This document shows, one piece after another, positions 1 through 6,141 of a stretch of 47,215 nt of DNA. The stretch is from DTU089 sp964421815 (GTDB lineage: Bacteria; Bacillota; Clostridia; Oscillospirales; Acutalibacteraceae). The stretch spans positions 1 to 47,215 of the forward strand of contig CAYQYT010000016.1 of assembly GCA_964421815.1 (NCBI GenBank), given 5' to 3'. Within the stretch, counting starts at the first letter, position 1. Each line of letters begins with the position of its first letter. Both the position numbers and the translations under genes were made by a program. The notes under the pieces were generated by a model. It had not been told where the DNA came from. It saw only the letters and a program-made list of their open reading frames with translations, and made no database searches.

Positions 1-1
1 A

Positions 2-187
2 TGCCCCGACACTTTCTTTAAGGAATTTTGCGTCAACATCGGGCTTGCCCCCCTGCCTGAAATTCTTCCGTGCTTTTTTGATTATGTCATCAATTAGTGC
101 ACTCATATTTTCCGTAGCCGAGGAAACACATTTTATGGTTTTGTCCCCCTTATTTTTTCCTTTCTCGGAACTGACCTCGTTGTTCAT
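2..187 (-). CDS. Truncated hypothetical protein, possibly prophage-related
   Basis: An open frame begins with ATG at 187 and runs off the left edge after 62 codons, so the C-terminus is missing. An AAAGG ribosome binding site lies about 8 nt upstream, and the gene starts 28 nt after the Cys-rich gene, so the two probably share a transcript. The visible part is hydrophilic: a Lys/Glu/Ser-rich N-terminus, then a segment reading like an amphipathic helix (MSALIDDIIKKARKNF). I do not recognise the family. The neighbour suggests a prophage or mobile-element context, but this is inference. Confidence 0.55.
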   Translation of the reverse strand, partial: MNNEVSSEKGKNKGDKTIKCVSSATENMSALIDDIIKKARKNFRQGGKPDVDAKFLKESVGA

Positions 188-215
188 TTTTCACGACCTT
201 TCATTAATAAAAAAA

Positions 216-443
216 TTATACCCTAAGACCTTTTTCGTACAACTCGTTAACTCTTTTATAATGCACACACTGTCTGCCAAGGTCACGGCAGCAAACAAGG
301 CTTTCAAAGTTGCTTTTGTCCTTGCGGTTTGTAAAAAAGTGCTTGTCCACCGTCCCCTTAATAACACCCTCACATGCAATAAACTCTTTTCCCTCACCTA
401 TGTAAAAGGGACATTCAATTAAAACATCAATTGACTTCGGCAT
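216..443 (-). CDS. Small Cys-rich prophage-type protein
   Basis: A 75-residue protein starting at ATG 443 with a textbook AGGAGG site 7-8 nt upstream. It contains the pattern CPFY, then CEG, then CC and C-x-H-Y near the end, ending in a KRVNELYEKG helix. This resembles a family of short, probably zinc-binding proteins that are common in Firmicute prophages, often beside sigma-like or terminase small-subunit genes; that resemblance is from memory and was not searched. The role is unknown. The only visible promoter lies about 100 nt upstream and is flanked by two LexA-type palindromes, so DNA-damage induction is plausible. It is probably cotranscribed with the truncated gene that follows. Confidence 0.7.
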   Translation of the reverse strand: MPKSIDVLIECPFYIGEGKEFIACEGVIKGTVDKHFFTNRKDKSNFESLVCCRDLGRQCVHYKRVNELYEKGLRV

Positions 444-520
444 ATAAACCTCCTATTAAATCTAAAACAAAACTTTAAGAACTTGTCCGTTTTGTAATTC
501 CCTTTACCGCACTGCACAAC

Positions 521-532
521 GAACATTTGTTC
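521..532. promoter_or_regulatory. LexA/DinR-type operator 1
   Basis: GAACATTTGTTC is an exact GAAC-N4-GTTC palindrome, the core of the Gram-positive SOS box (consensus CGAACATATGTTCG), with the 5' flanking C also matching. It lies about 10-20 nt downstream of the predicted transcription start, where bound repressor would block transcription. Confidence 0.65.
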
Positions 533-547
533 TTTTGATTTGAGAAC

Positions 548-576
548 ATTATAGTACGTAAATAAAACTTTTGCAA
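548..576 (-). promoter_or_regulatory. Sigma-A-type promoter for the SOS-boxed gene pair
   Basis: On the minus strand: -35 TTGCAA (576-571), 17-nt spacer, perfect -10 TATAAT (553-548). Predicted start is near 541, giving a roughly 100-nt leader before the Cys-rich gene. LexA-type palindromes lie on both sides of it. Confidence 0.7.
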
Positions 577-585
577 CCTATTTTA

Positions 586-597
586 GAACGTTTGTTC
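586..597. promoter_or_regulatory. LexA/DinR-type operator 2
   Basis: GAACGTTTGTTC is a second exact GAAC-N4-GTTC palindrome with a matching 3' flanking G, 10 nt upstream of the -35 box. A further GTTC half-site follows at 604-607. Two perfect cores within 80 bp around one promoter are unlikely by chance. Confidence 0.65.
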
Positions 598-782
598 GTT
601 TTTGTTCAAATAAACAATACGGCATATATGCAACTGAACAATTTCAACGAAATAAAAGCAAAAAAAGTTTTATTACGTCGAAATCCATTGTTACTCTTTA
701 TTTAATCGGCAAATTGAATGTTTCGAGCAGTATGTTTATATAAAGCCGATGTAAAAAATATACGCATCCCCATAAAACAAAA
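598..782. other. AT-rich gene-free stretch
   Basis: Apart from the GTTC half-site at 604-607, I see no gene, repeat or convincing promoter between the second LexA-type box and the terminator that begins at 783. Confidence 0.5.
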
Positions 783-819
783 AGAGGCTGTAAAAAACGA
801 AAGTTTTTTTACAACCTCA
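783..819 (-). terminator. Second terminator downstream of rplL
   Basis: A long hairpin (GAGG-T/C-TGTAAAAAA arms around a CUUUCG-type loop) is followed on the minus strand by TTTTTG. It is the second of two tandem terminators after rplL. Similar A/U-stemmed hairpins with CUUCG-like loops occur at 9297-9336 and 9371-9399. Confidence 0.75.
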
Positions 820-871
820 TTTTAGTGGCTTTAAAAAATAGCATGGTTTTTACGCTCCATGACATAAAAAA

Positions 872-897
872 ACCGCCGTTCCCTTTGGAACAGCGGT
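872..897 (-). terminator. Intrinsic terminator of the rplKAJL operon
   Basis: On the minus strand ACCGC-T-GTTCC, loop AAAG, GGAAC-G-GCGGT is followed by a seven-T run, 20 nt after the rplL stop codon. It ends the operon immediately after L7/L12, where rpoB would normally follow. Confidence 0.85.
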
Positions 898-916
898 CAT
901 TTTTAACAAATCGAAA

Positions 917-1291
917 TTATTTAATTTCAACCTTTGCGCCTGCTTCTTCAAGCTTAGCCTTTGCTGCTTCTGCATCGTCTTTTGATACAGCTTCTTTAAG
1001 AGTTGCGGGAGCACCGTCAACCTTTGCCTTTGCTTCTGCAAGGCCAAGACCTGTGAGTTCACGAACAACCTTAATAACAGCGATTTTGTTTGCACCAACT
1101 TCAGCGAGAACAACATCAAACTCTGTTTTCTCTTCTGCAGCGGCTGCTGCTTCTGTGGGAGCTGCTACTGCAACTGCTGCTGCAGCGGATACGCCGAATT
1201 CTTCTTCTACAGCATGAACGAGTTCGGAGAGCTCGAGAACTGTAAGTACTTTTAATTCTTCAATAATAGCAGTAATCTTTTCAGATGCCAT
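917..1291 (-). CDS. rplL: Ribosomal protein L7/L12
   Basis: 124 residues, the usual length. L7/L12 forms the multi-copy stalk of the large subunit that recruits and activates translation GTPases. An N-terminal dimerisation and L10-binding region (about residues 1-35) is followed by an Ala/Glu-rich hinge (about 36-55) and the globular C-terminal domain containing EKTEFDVVL and a Gly/Lys-rich VRELTGLGLAEAK segment that contacts factors. An in-frame ATG five codons upstream lies on top of the ribosome binding site, so the start is set at MASEK, which has GGAGG 9 nt upstream. It is the last gene of its operon; two terminators follow and rpoB does not. Confidence 0.97.
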   Translation of the reverse strand: MASEKITAIIEELKVLTVLELSELVHAVEEEFGVSAAAAVAVAAPTEAAAAAEEKTEFDVVLAEVGANKIAVIKVVRELTGLGLAEAKAKVDGAPATLKEAVSKDDAEAAKAKLEEAGAKVEIK

Positions 1292-1351
1292 TTTAATTTC
1301 CTCCAATTATTTTGCCGTATAGGCTTAAATTTTTAATTTTATTTGCAGCAA

Positions 1352-1873
1352 TTATTCAGCTGCTGCTTCTGCTGTGGCTTCGCCACCTTTGTCAACAATA
1401 GCCTGAACTGCACGTGCGAATGCAGAAATAGGAGCGTTGAACGCATTGCATACAGTAGCGAGCAATACTTCTCTTGAAGGAAGCTTTGCAAGACTGTCGA
1501 TTTTGTCAAGACCGATAACCTCACCATCGAGGAAGCCGCTCTTAACTGTGAAGTTGCTGTGTGTACTTGCAAACTTTGAAAGGATTCTTGCAGCGGCAAC
1601 ATAATCGTCCGTGCTTGTAGCAAGAGCGGTAGTACCTGCGAGACAGTCGGAAAGACCCTCGAGGTTTGTGCCCTTAATAGCAAGTTCAATCATAGTATTC
1701 TTTGTAACAGAGTACTCAACACCTGCTTCACGAAGTTCTTTACGGAGAACTGTGTCATCGGCAACTGTGATACCTTTGTAATCAACGAGAACACCTGCAC
1801 ATGCACCCTGAAGTCTTTCAGCGATAGCAGCAACCTCAGCTTTTTTTGCTTCTAAGATTTTAGCACTTGGCAA
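1352..1873 (-). CDS. rplJ: Ribosomal protein L10
   Basis: 173 residues. L10 is the base of the L7/L12 stalk: the N-terminal domain (about 1-130) binds 23S rRNA and the C-terminal helix, here Ala/Glu-rich, carries L12 dimers. Its start is TTG at 1873, reading MPSAKILEAKK as is typical of clostridial L10, with GGAGG about 9 nt upstream; no suitable ATG exists nearby. It is preceded by a recognisable L10 leader, so L10(L12)4 probably represses its own mRNA. rplL follows after 60 nt. Confidence 0.96.
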   Translation of the reverse strand: MPSAKILEAKKAEVAAIAERLQGACAGVLVDYKGITVADDTVLRKELREAGVEYSVTKNTMIELAIKGTNLEGLSDCLAGTTALATSTDDYVAAARILSKFASTHSNFTVKSGFLDGEVIGLDKIDSLAKLPSREVLLATVCNAFNAPISAFARAVQAIVDKGGEATAEAAAE

Positions 1874-1915
1874 ACTAATTCACCTCCGAAAACTTAAATT
1901 ATCTGCCAATTTCAA

Positions 1916-2042
1916 ATGCCCTTCCCGCATAGCACGAGAAGGGCATAAAAACTCAATAAAATAATATCAAGAATTGATGCATTCCTCGGCAGGCGGACGG
2001 ACCATTAAACAAAATTTGCACCTGCTGTCTTTAGAACAGCAC
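1916..2042 (-). ncRNA. L10 leader (autoregulatory ribosomal-protein leader)
   Basis: The minus-strand transcript between rplA and rplJ contains a GCTGT/ACAGC hairpin, then AGCAGGTGC and, after a short AT-rich loop, GTCCGCCTGCCGAGG: the conserved core of the bacterial L10 leader, in which L10-L12 binds a kink-turn structure. Downstream a perfect 9-bp stem (ATGCCCTTC/GAAGGGCAT, 1916-1946) lies 30 nt before the rplJ ribosome binding site. It has no strong U-run, so it may be an anti-translation or weak attenuator stem. Confidence 0.8.
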
Positions 2043-2082
2043 AAGTAATATAACACACCTTTTTTGGTATGTCAAGTATTTT

Positions 2083-2790
2083 TTATTCTTCGGTAGAAAC
2101 TGCGGTGAGCTTAGCAGCGTTAACACGAACACCGGGGCCCATTGTTGTTGCTACAACGCAAGAACGGATGTAAGTACCCTTTGTTGCTGCGGGTTTAGCT
2201 TTAATAACAGCTTCAAGAAGAGCCATTGCGTTCTCAGTAAGTTTTTCGCCACCGAAAGAAGCCTTACCGATGGGGCAGTGGATGATGTTTGTTTTGTCAA
2301 GACGATACTCGATTTTACCTGCTTTAGCTTCCTCAACAGCCTTTGCTGCATCGGGAGTAACAGTACCTGCCTTGGGAGAGGGCATAAGACCTCTGGGGCC
2401 AAGAACTTTACCGAGACGGCCAACAACGCCCATCATATCGGGTGTTGCAATACATACATCAAAGTCCATAAAACCGCCCTGAATCTTTTCAAGAAGATCC
2501 ATATCACCTACAATGTCTGCACCTGCAGCTTCAGCGGCTTTAGCAGCGTCGCCCTTTGCGAAAACAGCAACGCGAACTTTTTTACCTGTACCGTTGGGGA
2601 GAACAACCGCACCTCTAACCTGCTGGTCAGCGTGACGGGAGTCAACACCGAGACGGATATGCATTTCAACAGTTTCGTCAAATTTAGCACTTGCAGTTTT
2701 TGCTGCAAGATCGAGAGCCTCAGCAACTTCGTAGAGTTTTGTTTTATCTACGAGTTTTGCACTCTCTACATATTTTTTACCATGTTTCAT
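2083..2790 (-). CDS. rplA: Ribosomal protein L1
   Basis: 235 residues, close to full length for the family. L1 forms the mobile stalk on the E-site side of the large subunit, helps release deacylated tRNA and in many bacteria represses the L11-L1 mRNA. The central signature GPRGLMPSPKAGTVT and the preceding DMMGVVGRLGKVL are present, as is FGGEKL in the second half of domain I. Start ATG 2790 has GGGAGG about 9 nt upstream. It follows rplK by 57 nt. Confidence 0.97.
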   Translation of the reverse strand: MKHGKKYVESAKLVDKTKLYEVAEALDLAAKTASAKFDETVEMHIRLGVDSRHADQQVRGAVVLPNGTGKKVRVAVFAKGDAAKAAEAAGADIVGDMDLLEKIQGGFMDFDVCIATPDMMGVVGRLGKVLGPRGLMPSPKAGTVTPDAAKAVEEAKAGKIEYRLDKTNIIHCPIGKASFGGEKLTENAMALLEAVIKAKPAATKGTYIRSCVVATTMGPGVRVNAAKLTAVSTEE

Positions 2791-2847
2791 AATTACATTT
2801 CCTCCCTATAGAGTGGTTAAATCGGATTTACCTCCCACCCGGGAGCA

Positions 2848-3273
2848 TCAATCAACAACAGTAACGCCCATGCTACGTGCTGTACCTGCAATCATAGAGA
2901 TAGCGGATTCAATATTAGCAGCATTAAGATCGGGCATTTTCTGCTCAGCGATTTTTCTTACTTGCTCTCCGGTAATTGTTGCAACCTTTGTTTTATTCGG
3001 AACACCCGAACCGCTTTCGATACCGCAAGCCTTCTTAATAAGAACAGCAGCAGGCGGAGTCTTTGTGATGAAAGAGAAAGAACGGTCAGCGTAAACTGTG
3101 ATTACAACGGGAATAATGAGACCCATATCATTTTTTGTTCTCTCATTAAATTCCTTTGTGAATGCCATGATGTTTACACCGTGTTGACCTAAAGCAGGAC
3201 CAACGGGGGGTGCCGGGGTTGCTTTACCGGCGGGAATTTGCAATTTGATGAAACCTACAACCTTTTGAGCCAT
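2848..3273 (-). CDS. rplK: Ribosomal protein L11
   Basis: 141 residues, the standard length. L11 and 23S helices 43-44 form the GTPase-associated centre, needed for factor function and for RelA-type stringent responses. The proline-rich N-terminal domain shows LQIPAGKATPAPPVGPALGQ and the C-terminal rRNA-binding domain includes a Met-Pro-Asp-Leu-Asn-Ala stretch. An in-frame start five codons upstream overlaps the ribosome binding site, so MAQKVV is chosen (GGAGG 8 nt upstream). The long spacer to nusG folds into hairpins. Confidence 0.97.
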   Translation of the reverse strand: MAQKVVGFIKLQIPAGKATPAPPVGPALGQHGVNIMAFTKEFNERTKNDMGLIIPVVITVYADRSFSFITKTPPAAVLIKKACGIESGSGVPNKTKVATITGEQVRKIAEQKMPDLNAANIESAISMIAGTARSMGVTVVD

Positions 3274-3292
3274 TTTTTGCACCTCCAAAATT

Positions 3293-3354
3293 CGTGGTAT
3301 GGCGGAATAAGAGCTCGCCTTACTCCTCCCACACGCGACATACCCTTATGTCGC
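3293..3354 (-). promoter_or_regulatory. Two hairpins in the nusG-rplK spacer; candidate L1/L11 leader
   Basis: The 124-nt spacer contains a perfect 8-bp stem GCGACATA/TATGTCGC (3335-3354) and, directly beside it, an irregular hairpin 3293-3335 with an 8-bp GGAGTAAG/CTTATTCC helix, an asymmetric internal loop and a closing CGTG/CACG helix. This ends 20 nt before the rplK start. L1 is known to bind a stem interrupted by an asymmetric loop in L11-L1 mRNAs; assigning that role here is inference. Confidence 0.45.
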
Positions 3355-3397
3355 ATATAACAGAGCACATTGTCTCTGATTACCAATTGTTATGCGA

Positions 3398-3994
3398 TTA
3401 GTCAATCGCCTTTTCCACCTGATTGAGCGGGAGCTCAACAGGAGCTTCTTTACCCATAAATGAAACGATAACACGAACGGTTCCGTTAGCGGTGTCGATA
3501 CTTTCAACAACACCGGAATTACCTTCCATAAGGCCTTCGGTGATGGTAACAAGGTCACCCTCAGCGAATTGAACTTCTGTAACGGTATTGATGATGTTGT
3601 TTTCGCCCTCAGCGGATTTTTCAACTCCGAGTTTTTCAACTTCCTCTTTGGTAAGGGGAACGGGGCGGCCATCGGGGCCCACAAAGCCCGTAACACCTCT
3701 TGTATAACGGATAGCGTGCCAAGTTTCATCGGGCACTTTGAGAACGTTTTCTTCGCCATCTTTGTCGCTGTATTCAACCGCAAGTTTTACAATAACATAA
3801 CCTGGGAAAATTTTTCGCTCAACTTCGACTGTTTTGTCGTTTTTAACTTCAACAACCTTTTCGAGCGGAATACTTACACCGAGGATTTTGTCATGCATTT
3901 TACGGTTTTCGACAATCTTACCGATATTTTCCGCAACCTTATTCTCATAACCGGAATAGGTGTGGATTATAAACCATCTTGATTCGCCTGACAT
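3398..3994 (-). CDS. nusG: Transcription termination/antitermination factor NusG
   Basis: 198 residues. NusG binds RNA polymerase across the cleft, modulates pausing and Rho function, and can couple to ribosomes. The NGN domain (about 1-125) shows WFIIHTYSGYENKVA, FPGYVIV and VTGFVGPDGRPVPL; the C-terminal KOW domain (about 140-198) has FAEGDLVTITEGLMEGNSG. Residues 80-90 (SDKDGEENVL) form a small acidic insertion within NGN. The start at ATG 3994 has GGAGG 8 nt upstream. It lies in the usual secE-nusG-rplK order. Confidence 0.97.
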   Translation of the reverse strand: MSGESRWFIIHTYSGYENKVAENIGKIVENRKMHDKILGVSIPLEKVVEVKNDKTVEVERKIFPGYVIVKLAVEYSDKDGEENVLKVPDETWHAIRYTRGVTGFVGPDGRPVPLTKEEVEKLGVEKSAEGENNIINTVTEVQFAEGDLVTITEGLMEGNSGVVESIDTANGTVRVIVSFMGKEAPVELPLNQVEKAID

Positions 3995-4036
3995 AGTATA
4001 ACCTCCGAAAAAACTGATATTAAGTAAAGAATCGGA

Positions 4037-4432
4037 TTATTCCTTTTCAGTAGTTTCTTCCGTAGTGTCTTCTTCGTCGGTTTCTTCGCCTTCGTGATCG
4101 TGTTCTTCGTCATCCTCAACTGTTTCGGTAACTTCGGTGTTGTCAGCAAGGTTGCTGAGACCGGTTACAGCGCCCGAAATTGCAAAATCGAGGATCCAAA
4201 TACCCGAACCGATAACAAGGATTGCAGCAAGAACAATACCGGTACTTTTAATAACCATCTGGCGACCGGGCCAAACAATTTTCTTTGTTTCACCACGGAG
4301 GTCTTTAAAGAATTTAGCGATACCTTTGCCGATTTTTACAAAGAAATTGCCGATTTTCTTAAAAATATTGGTATTCTTCTTTTCAGTTTTAGAGGCATCT
4401 TCTTTTTTGACGGTTTTCTTTTCGTCTGCCAT
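4037..4432 (-). CDS. secE: Preprotein translocase subunit SecE with long acidic tail
   Basis: 131 residues, long for single-span SecE (Firmicute forms are often 60-80). SecE clamps SecY in the membrane channel. A Lys-rich N-terminus with an amphipathic helix (24-42) leads to the conserved cytoplasmic motif around KDLRGETKKIVWP (43-55) and one membrane helix (about 62-82). Residues 98-131 form an extra tail dominated by Glu/Asp with an HDH triplet, which would lie outside the membrane if topology is normal. The start has TAAGGAGG, overlapping the rpmG stop region. Confidence 0.93.
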   Translation of the reverse strand: MADEKKTVKKEDASKTEKKNTNIFKKIGNFFVKIGKGIAKFFKDLRGETKKIVWPGRQMVIKSTGIVLAAILVIGSGIWILDFAISGAVTGLSNLADNTEVTETVEDDEEHDHEGEETDEEDTTEETTEKE

Positions 4433-4444
4433 GATGCTACCTCC

Positions 4445-4594
4445 TTACTTTGTTTCTCTGTGGAGAGTGTGTTTCTTGCAGAATCTGCAATACTTCTTCA
4501 TCTCCAACCTGTCGGGGTTGTTTTTCTTTTCCTTCATAGTGTTGTAATTACGTTGTTTACATTCTGTGCAGGAAAGTGTGATTTTAACTCTCAT
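4445..4594 (-). CDS. rpmG: Ribosomal protein L33 (zinc form)
   Basis: 49 residues, the normal length of this tiny large-subunit protein. It starts MRVKITLSCTECKQRNY and has a second pair CRFC near the end, giving the C-x2-C...C-x2-C pattern of zinc-containing L33. GGAGGT lies 6 nt before ATG 4594. It is the first gene of the rpmG-secE-nusG-rplKAJL transcript, 12 nt before secE, behind a strong promoter and a structured leader. Confidence 0.95.
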   Translation of the reverse strand: MRVKITLSCTECKQRNYNTMKEKKNNPDRLEMKKYCRFCKKHTLHRETK

Positions 4595-4606
4595 AACGGC
4601 ACCTCC

Positions 4607-4750
4607 AATTTTTGATTAGCCTCCCTCTCGTCGGTGAAAAGGGCGAATCCCGTTTCATGCCGAGAAAGCTCTTAATGCGTCAAGATACGCGGAAATATCA
4701 TCCGCACATCCTAAAATCAGGACGCAAAAAAAGAACCCTCTTTGAGAGGT
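4607..4750 (-). promoter_or_regulatory. Structured leader RNA upstream of rpmG
   Basis: The leader holds three stacked structures on the minus strand: CCTCT-TTG-AGAGG (4737-4749) followed by seven U; a branched element closed by GCGTC/GACGC (4677-4725) with an inner GCGG/CCGC hairpin (4689-4705) and a small CCT/AGG hairpin; and a hairpin closed by TCTCG/CGAGA (4626-4665) with inner TGAAA/TTTCA and GGG/CCC helices. Multi-helix leaders before ribosomal-protein genes are usually autoregulatory. I do not recognise a known family. Confidence 0.5.
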
Positions 4751-4756
4751 AAGGGA

Positions 4757-4785
4757 ATTATATCATACATACACAAATCTGTCAA
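4757..4785 (-). promoter_or_regulatory. Promoter of the rpmG-secE-nusG-rplKAJL operon
   Basis: Both sigma-A elements match the consensus exactly: -35 TTGACA (4785-4780), 17-nt spacer, -10 TATAAT (4762-4757). Predicted start is near A4750. Confidence 0.9.
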
Positions 4786-4888
4786 CTGTTTTTTGGTATT
4801 TAATTCTAAAGGTTTTTTCAGACATTTTTATACTACGATTGCCATCTCATTTCCTCACTTTTTCCCTCTCAACTTTCTACTCTTCACT
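4786..4888. other. Gene-free stretch upstream of the rpmG promoter
   Basis: AT-rich sequence between the rpmG promoter and the terminator of the small acidic gene. No reading frame with a ribosome binding site and no other structure was seen. Confidence 0.5.
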
Positions 4889-4923
4889 AAAAAAATCCAA
4901 TCCCCCGCCGTTAAGCGAGGGAT
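4889..4923 (-). terminator. Terminator of the small acidic protein gene
   Basis: A 9-bp stem, ATCCCTCGC with GCGGGGGAT (one G-U pair, 4900-4923), is followed on the minus strand by TGGATTTTTTT. It lies about 130 nt after the stop codon at 5052. Confidence 0.75.
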
Positions 4924-5051
4924 CGAATTTTGGAAAGAGAAAATGAAATGTTTAGCAATTAATGTCTATGGCTATTATATAACATACCACTATTGCAACA
5001 TCTTCACGGAAATATGAACAAATTGTAAACAAAAAATCTTTTTAATAAAAA

Positions 5052-5249
5052 TTACGTTTTTTCTTGTAAATATGGTGAAATGTCTATCAGTTTAGGTTGT
5101 TCTTCCGTAAAACTCATAAACATTTCCTCGGTTTCAAGATGTGCCTGCATTATTCCGTTTATTACTCTTTCATCGTCGGTAATGTTCATAATATCGCTTG
5201 TCCTGTTAAAAAGACGGTAATACATAGCCTTGTATATGTTTTCCTCCAT
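5052..5249 (-). CDS. Small acidic hypothetical protein (65 aa)
   Basis: The chosen start is ATG 5249, preceded by GGGGA about 8 nt upstream; the longer frame upstream would run back through a terminator hairpin and a palindrome and is not credible. The 65-residue product is soluble and acidic, begins MEENIYKAMYYRLFNR, has no Cys pattern or membrane segment, and ends in a Leu/Ile-rich tail. I do not recognise a family. Its only visible upstream transcript begins at the palindromic RNA at 5426 and must pass a hairpin-U6 terminator 20 nt before the gene, so expression may depend on read-through. Confidence 0.55.
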   Translation of the reverse strand: MEENIYKAMYYRLFNRTSDIMNITDDERVINGIMQAHLETEEMFMSFTEEQPKLIDISPYLQEKT

Positions 5250-5268
5250 ATTTGTTCCCCACACAAAT

Positions 5269-5293
5269 AAAAAATGCGTAGCCGAAGCTACGC
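5269..5293 (-). terminator. Terminator of the palindromic RNA / attenuator of the 65-aa gene
   Basis: A perfect 7-bp stem GCGTAGC/GCTACGC with a UUCG-type tetraloop is followed by A and then TTTTTT on the minus strand. It stands between the palindrome and the small gene starting at 5249. Confidence 0.8.
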
Positions 5294-5426
5294 AATAAAA
5301 CACATAACTCCACTCGCTGCGACACAAGTGCTATTAAAATAATATCTTATAGACATATGGAAAATAGCATGGAGTGTGTTTTTAACGAAACACACATATG
5401 TCTATAATATTATTCACTTGCGTCGC
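5269..5426 (-). ncRNA. Candidate small RNA or attenuated leader: long imperfect hairpin with own promoter and terminator
   Basis: A promoter at 5461-5433 predicts transcription from G5426, exactly the first base of a large stem. Arms pair as 12 bp (5426-5415 with 5330-5319, one G-U), then after a 7-nt bulge 7 bp, a 2-nt bulge and 13 bp (ending 5395/5359). The apex carries a TGTGTTT/AAACACA hairpin and a single-stranded CUCCAUGCU stretch that could meet ribosome binding sites. An intrinsic terminator (GCGTAGC, TTCG loop, GCTACGC, six U; 5293-5269) closes a unit of about 158 nt. No coding potential was seen. Confidence 0.6.
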
Positions 5427-5432
5427 AACATT

Positions 5433-5461
5433 AGTTTATCACATTACTGAAATTTTATCAA
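5433..5461 (-). promoter_or_regulatory. Promoter of the palindromic RNA
   Basis: Minus strand -35 TTGATA (5461-5456), 17-nt spacer, -10 TAAACT (5438-5433). The +7 position is G5426, the base of the long stem, which supports both calls. Confidence 0.65.
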
Positions 5462-5526
5462 CAGTAAATTAAAAAATAAATCACATTGTGTTTTCTTTGT
5501 TTATATGGTATTATATATACAATCTA

Positions 5527-6054
5527 TTATATGTGTAACCCTTCCTCGTACTTTAAGCGCATTTGTTTTCTGTATCGAATTAAAAGCCTGTTAAGTTCCG
5601 TTTGCACTTTTCTTACATTTTTAATACAAGGAACTCTGATAAATCCGTCTTTCACTCCGATTCTCAATGTACCCGTCGAAAAAGTGATAGGAAACTTCTC
5701 AAACATAAAGAAATATTCCACAAATATATACCCCTCATCGTTTTCGGCGGTTTTATTGAGAATTTCATCGTATCTCAGGATTATGGGTTCTTTATTTCGC
5801 CTTTTGTAAATATAAATGCCGTAATCGTCATATTCAATGATGTTTTTCGGCATTAAAATGCACCGAACAAAGTTCTTTACACATTGGAACGTTAGTAACA
5901 AAACAGTAAATTCCACAGCGATAAAACCCCTGCCCAAACTGATTTTGTCCAACACCCAATCGCAATACTCAAGATAACACACAAACAGGAAGGCAATTAC
6001 CATTACAGGTGTCAGAATGAAATACCTATCGGCACGTTCGGCTAATACTTTCAT
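5527..6054 (-). CDS. Membrane protein with PH-like domain, unknown function
   Basis: 175 residues with two hydrophobic helices near the N-terminus (about 12-30 and 43-65), then a soluble part reading like a bacterial PH domain: IIEYDDYGIYIYKRR, an IILRYDEI segment and a strand-rich region, ending in a basic helix (QTELNRLLIRYRKQMRLKY). Such small TM-plus-PH proteins are common in Firmicutes and mostly uncharacterised. Start ATG 6054 has a G-rich site (GGGGGGG) about 6 nt upstream. It is monocistronic, convergent with nothing and divergent from tex. Confidence 0.75.
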   Translation of the reverse strand: MKVLAERADRYFILTPVMVIAFLFVCYLEYCDWVLDKISLGRGFIAVEFTVLLLTFQCVKNFVRCILMPKNIIEYDDYGIYIYKRRNKEPIILRYDEILNKTAENDEGYIFVEYFFMFEKFPITFSTGTLRIGVKDGFIRVPCIKNVRKVQTELNRLLIRYRKQMRLKYEEGLHI

Positions 6055-6084
6055 ATAATCCCCCCCTAATCATTTTATAATTAC

Positions 6085-6113
6085 AGTATATCAAAGTTTA
6101 AATAACTTTACAA
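6085..6113 (-). promoter_or_regulatory. Promoter of the PH-like membrane protein gene
   Basis: Minus strand -35 TTGTAA (6113-6108), 17-nt spacer, -10 TATACT (6090-6085), about 30 nt before the start codon. I could not find an equally good tex promoter in this divergent spacer. Confidence 0.6.
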
Positions 6114-6141
6114 TATCAATTCACAGCAAAGGACTTAAAAA

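Noticed and set aside
45..422. Plus-strand reading frame of 125 codons at the left edge
   Set aside because: No ribosome binding site, and it is the antisense of the Cys-rich gene and the truncated gene, both of which have good sites and plausible protein sequence.
5250..5327. N-terminal extension of the 65-aa protein (91-codon frame)
   Set aside because: It reads through the terminator hairpin and part of the palindrome and lacks a ribosome binding site; ATG 5249 has one.
5319..5426. Palindrome read as a 6S RNA or as a CRISPR-type repeat
   Set aside because: 6S RNA has a central bubble flanked by long arms, which is absent here; only one palindrome is present, so it is not an array.
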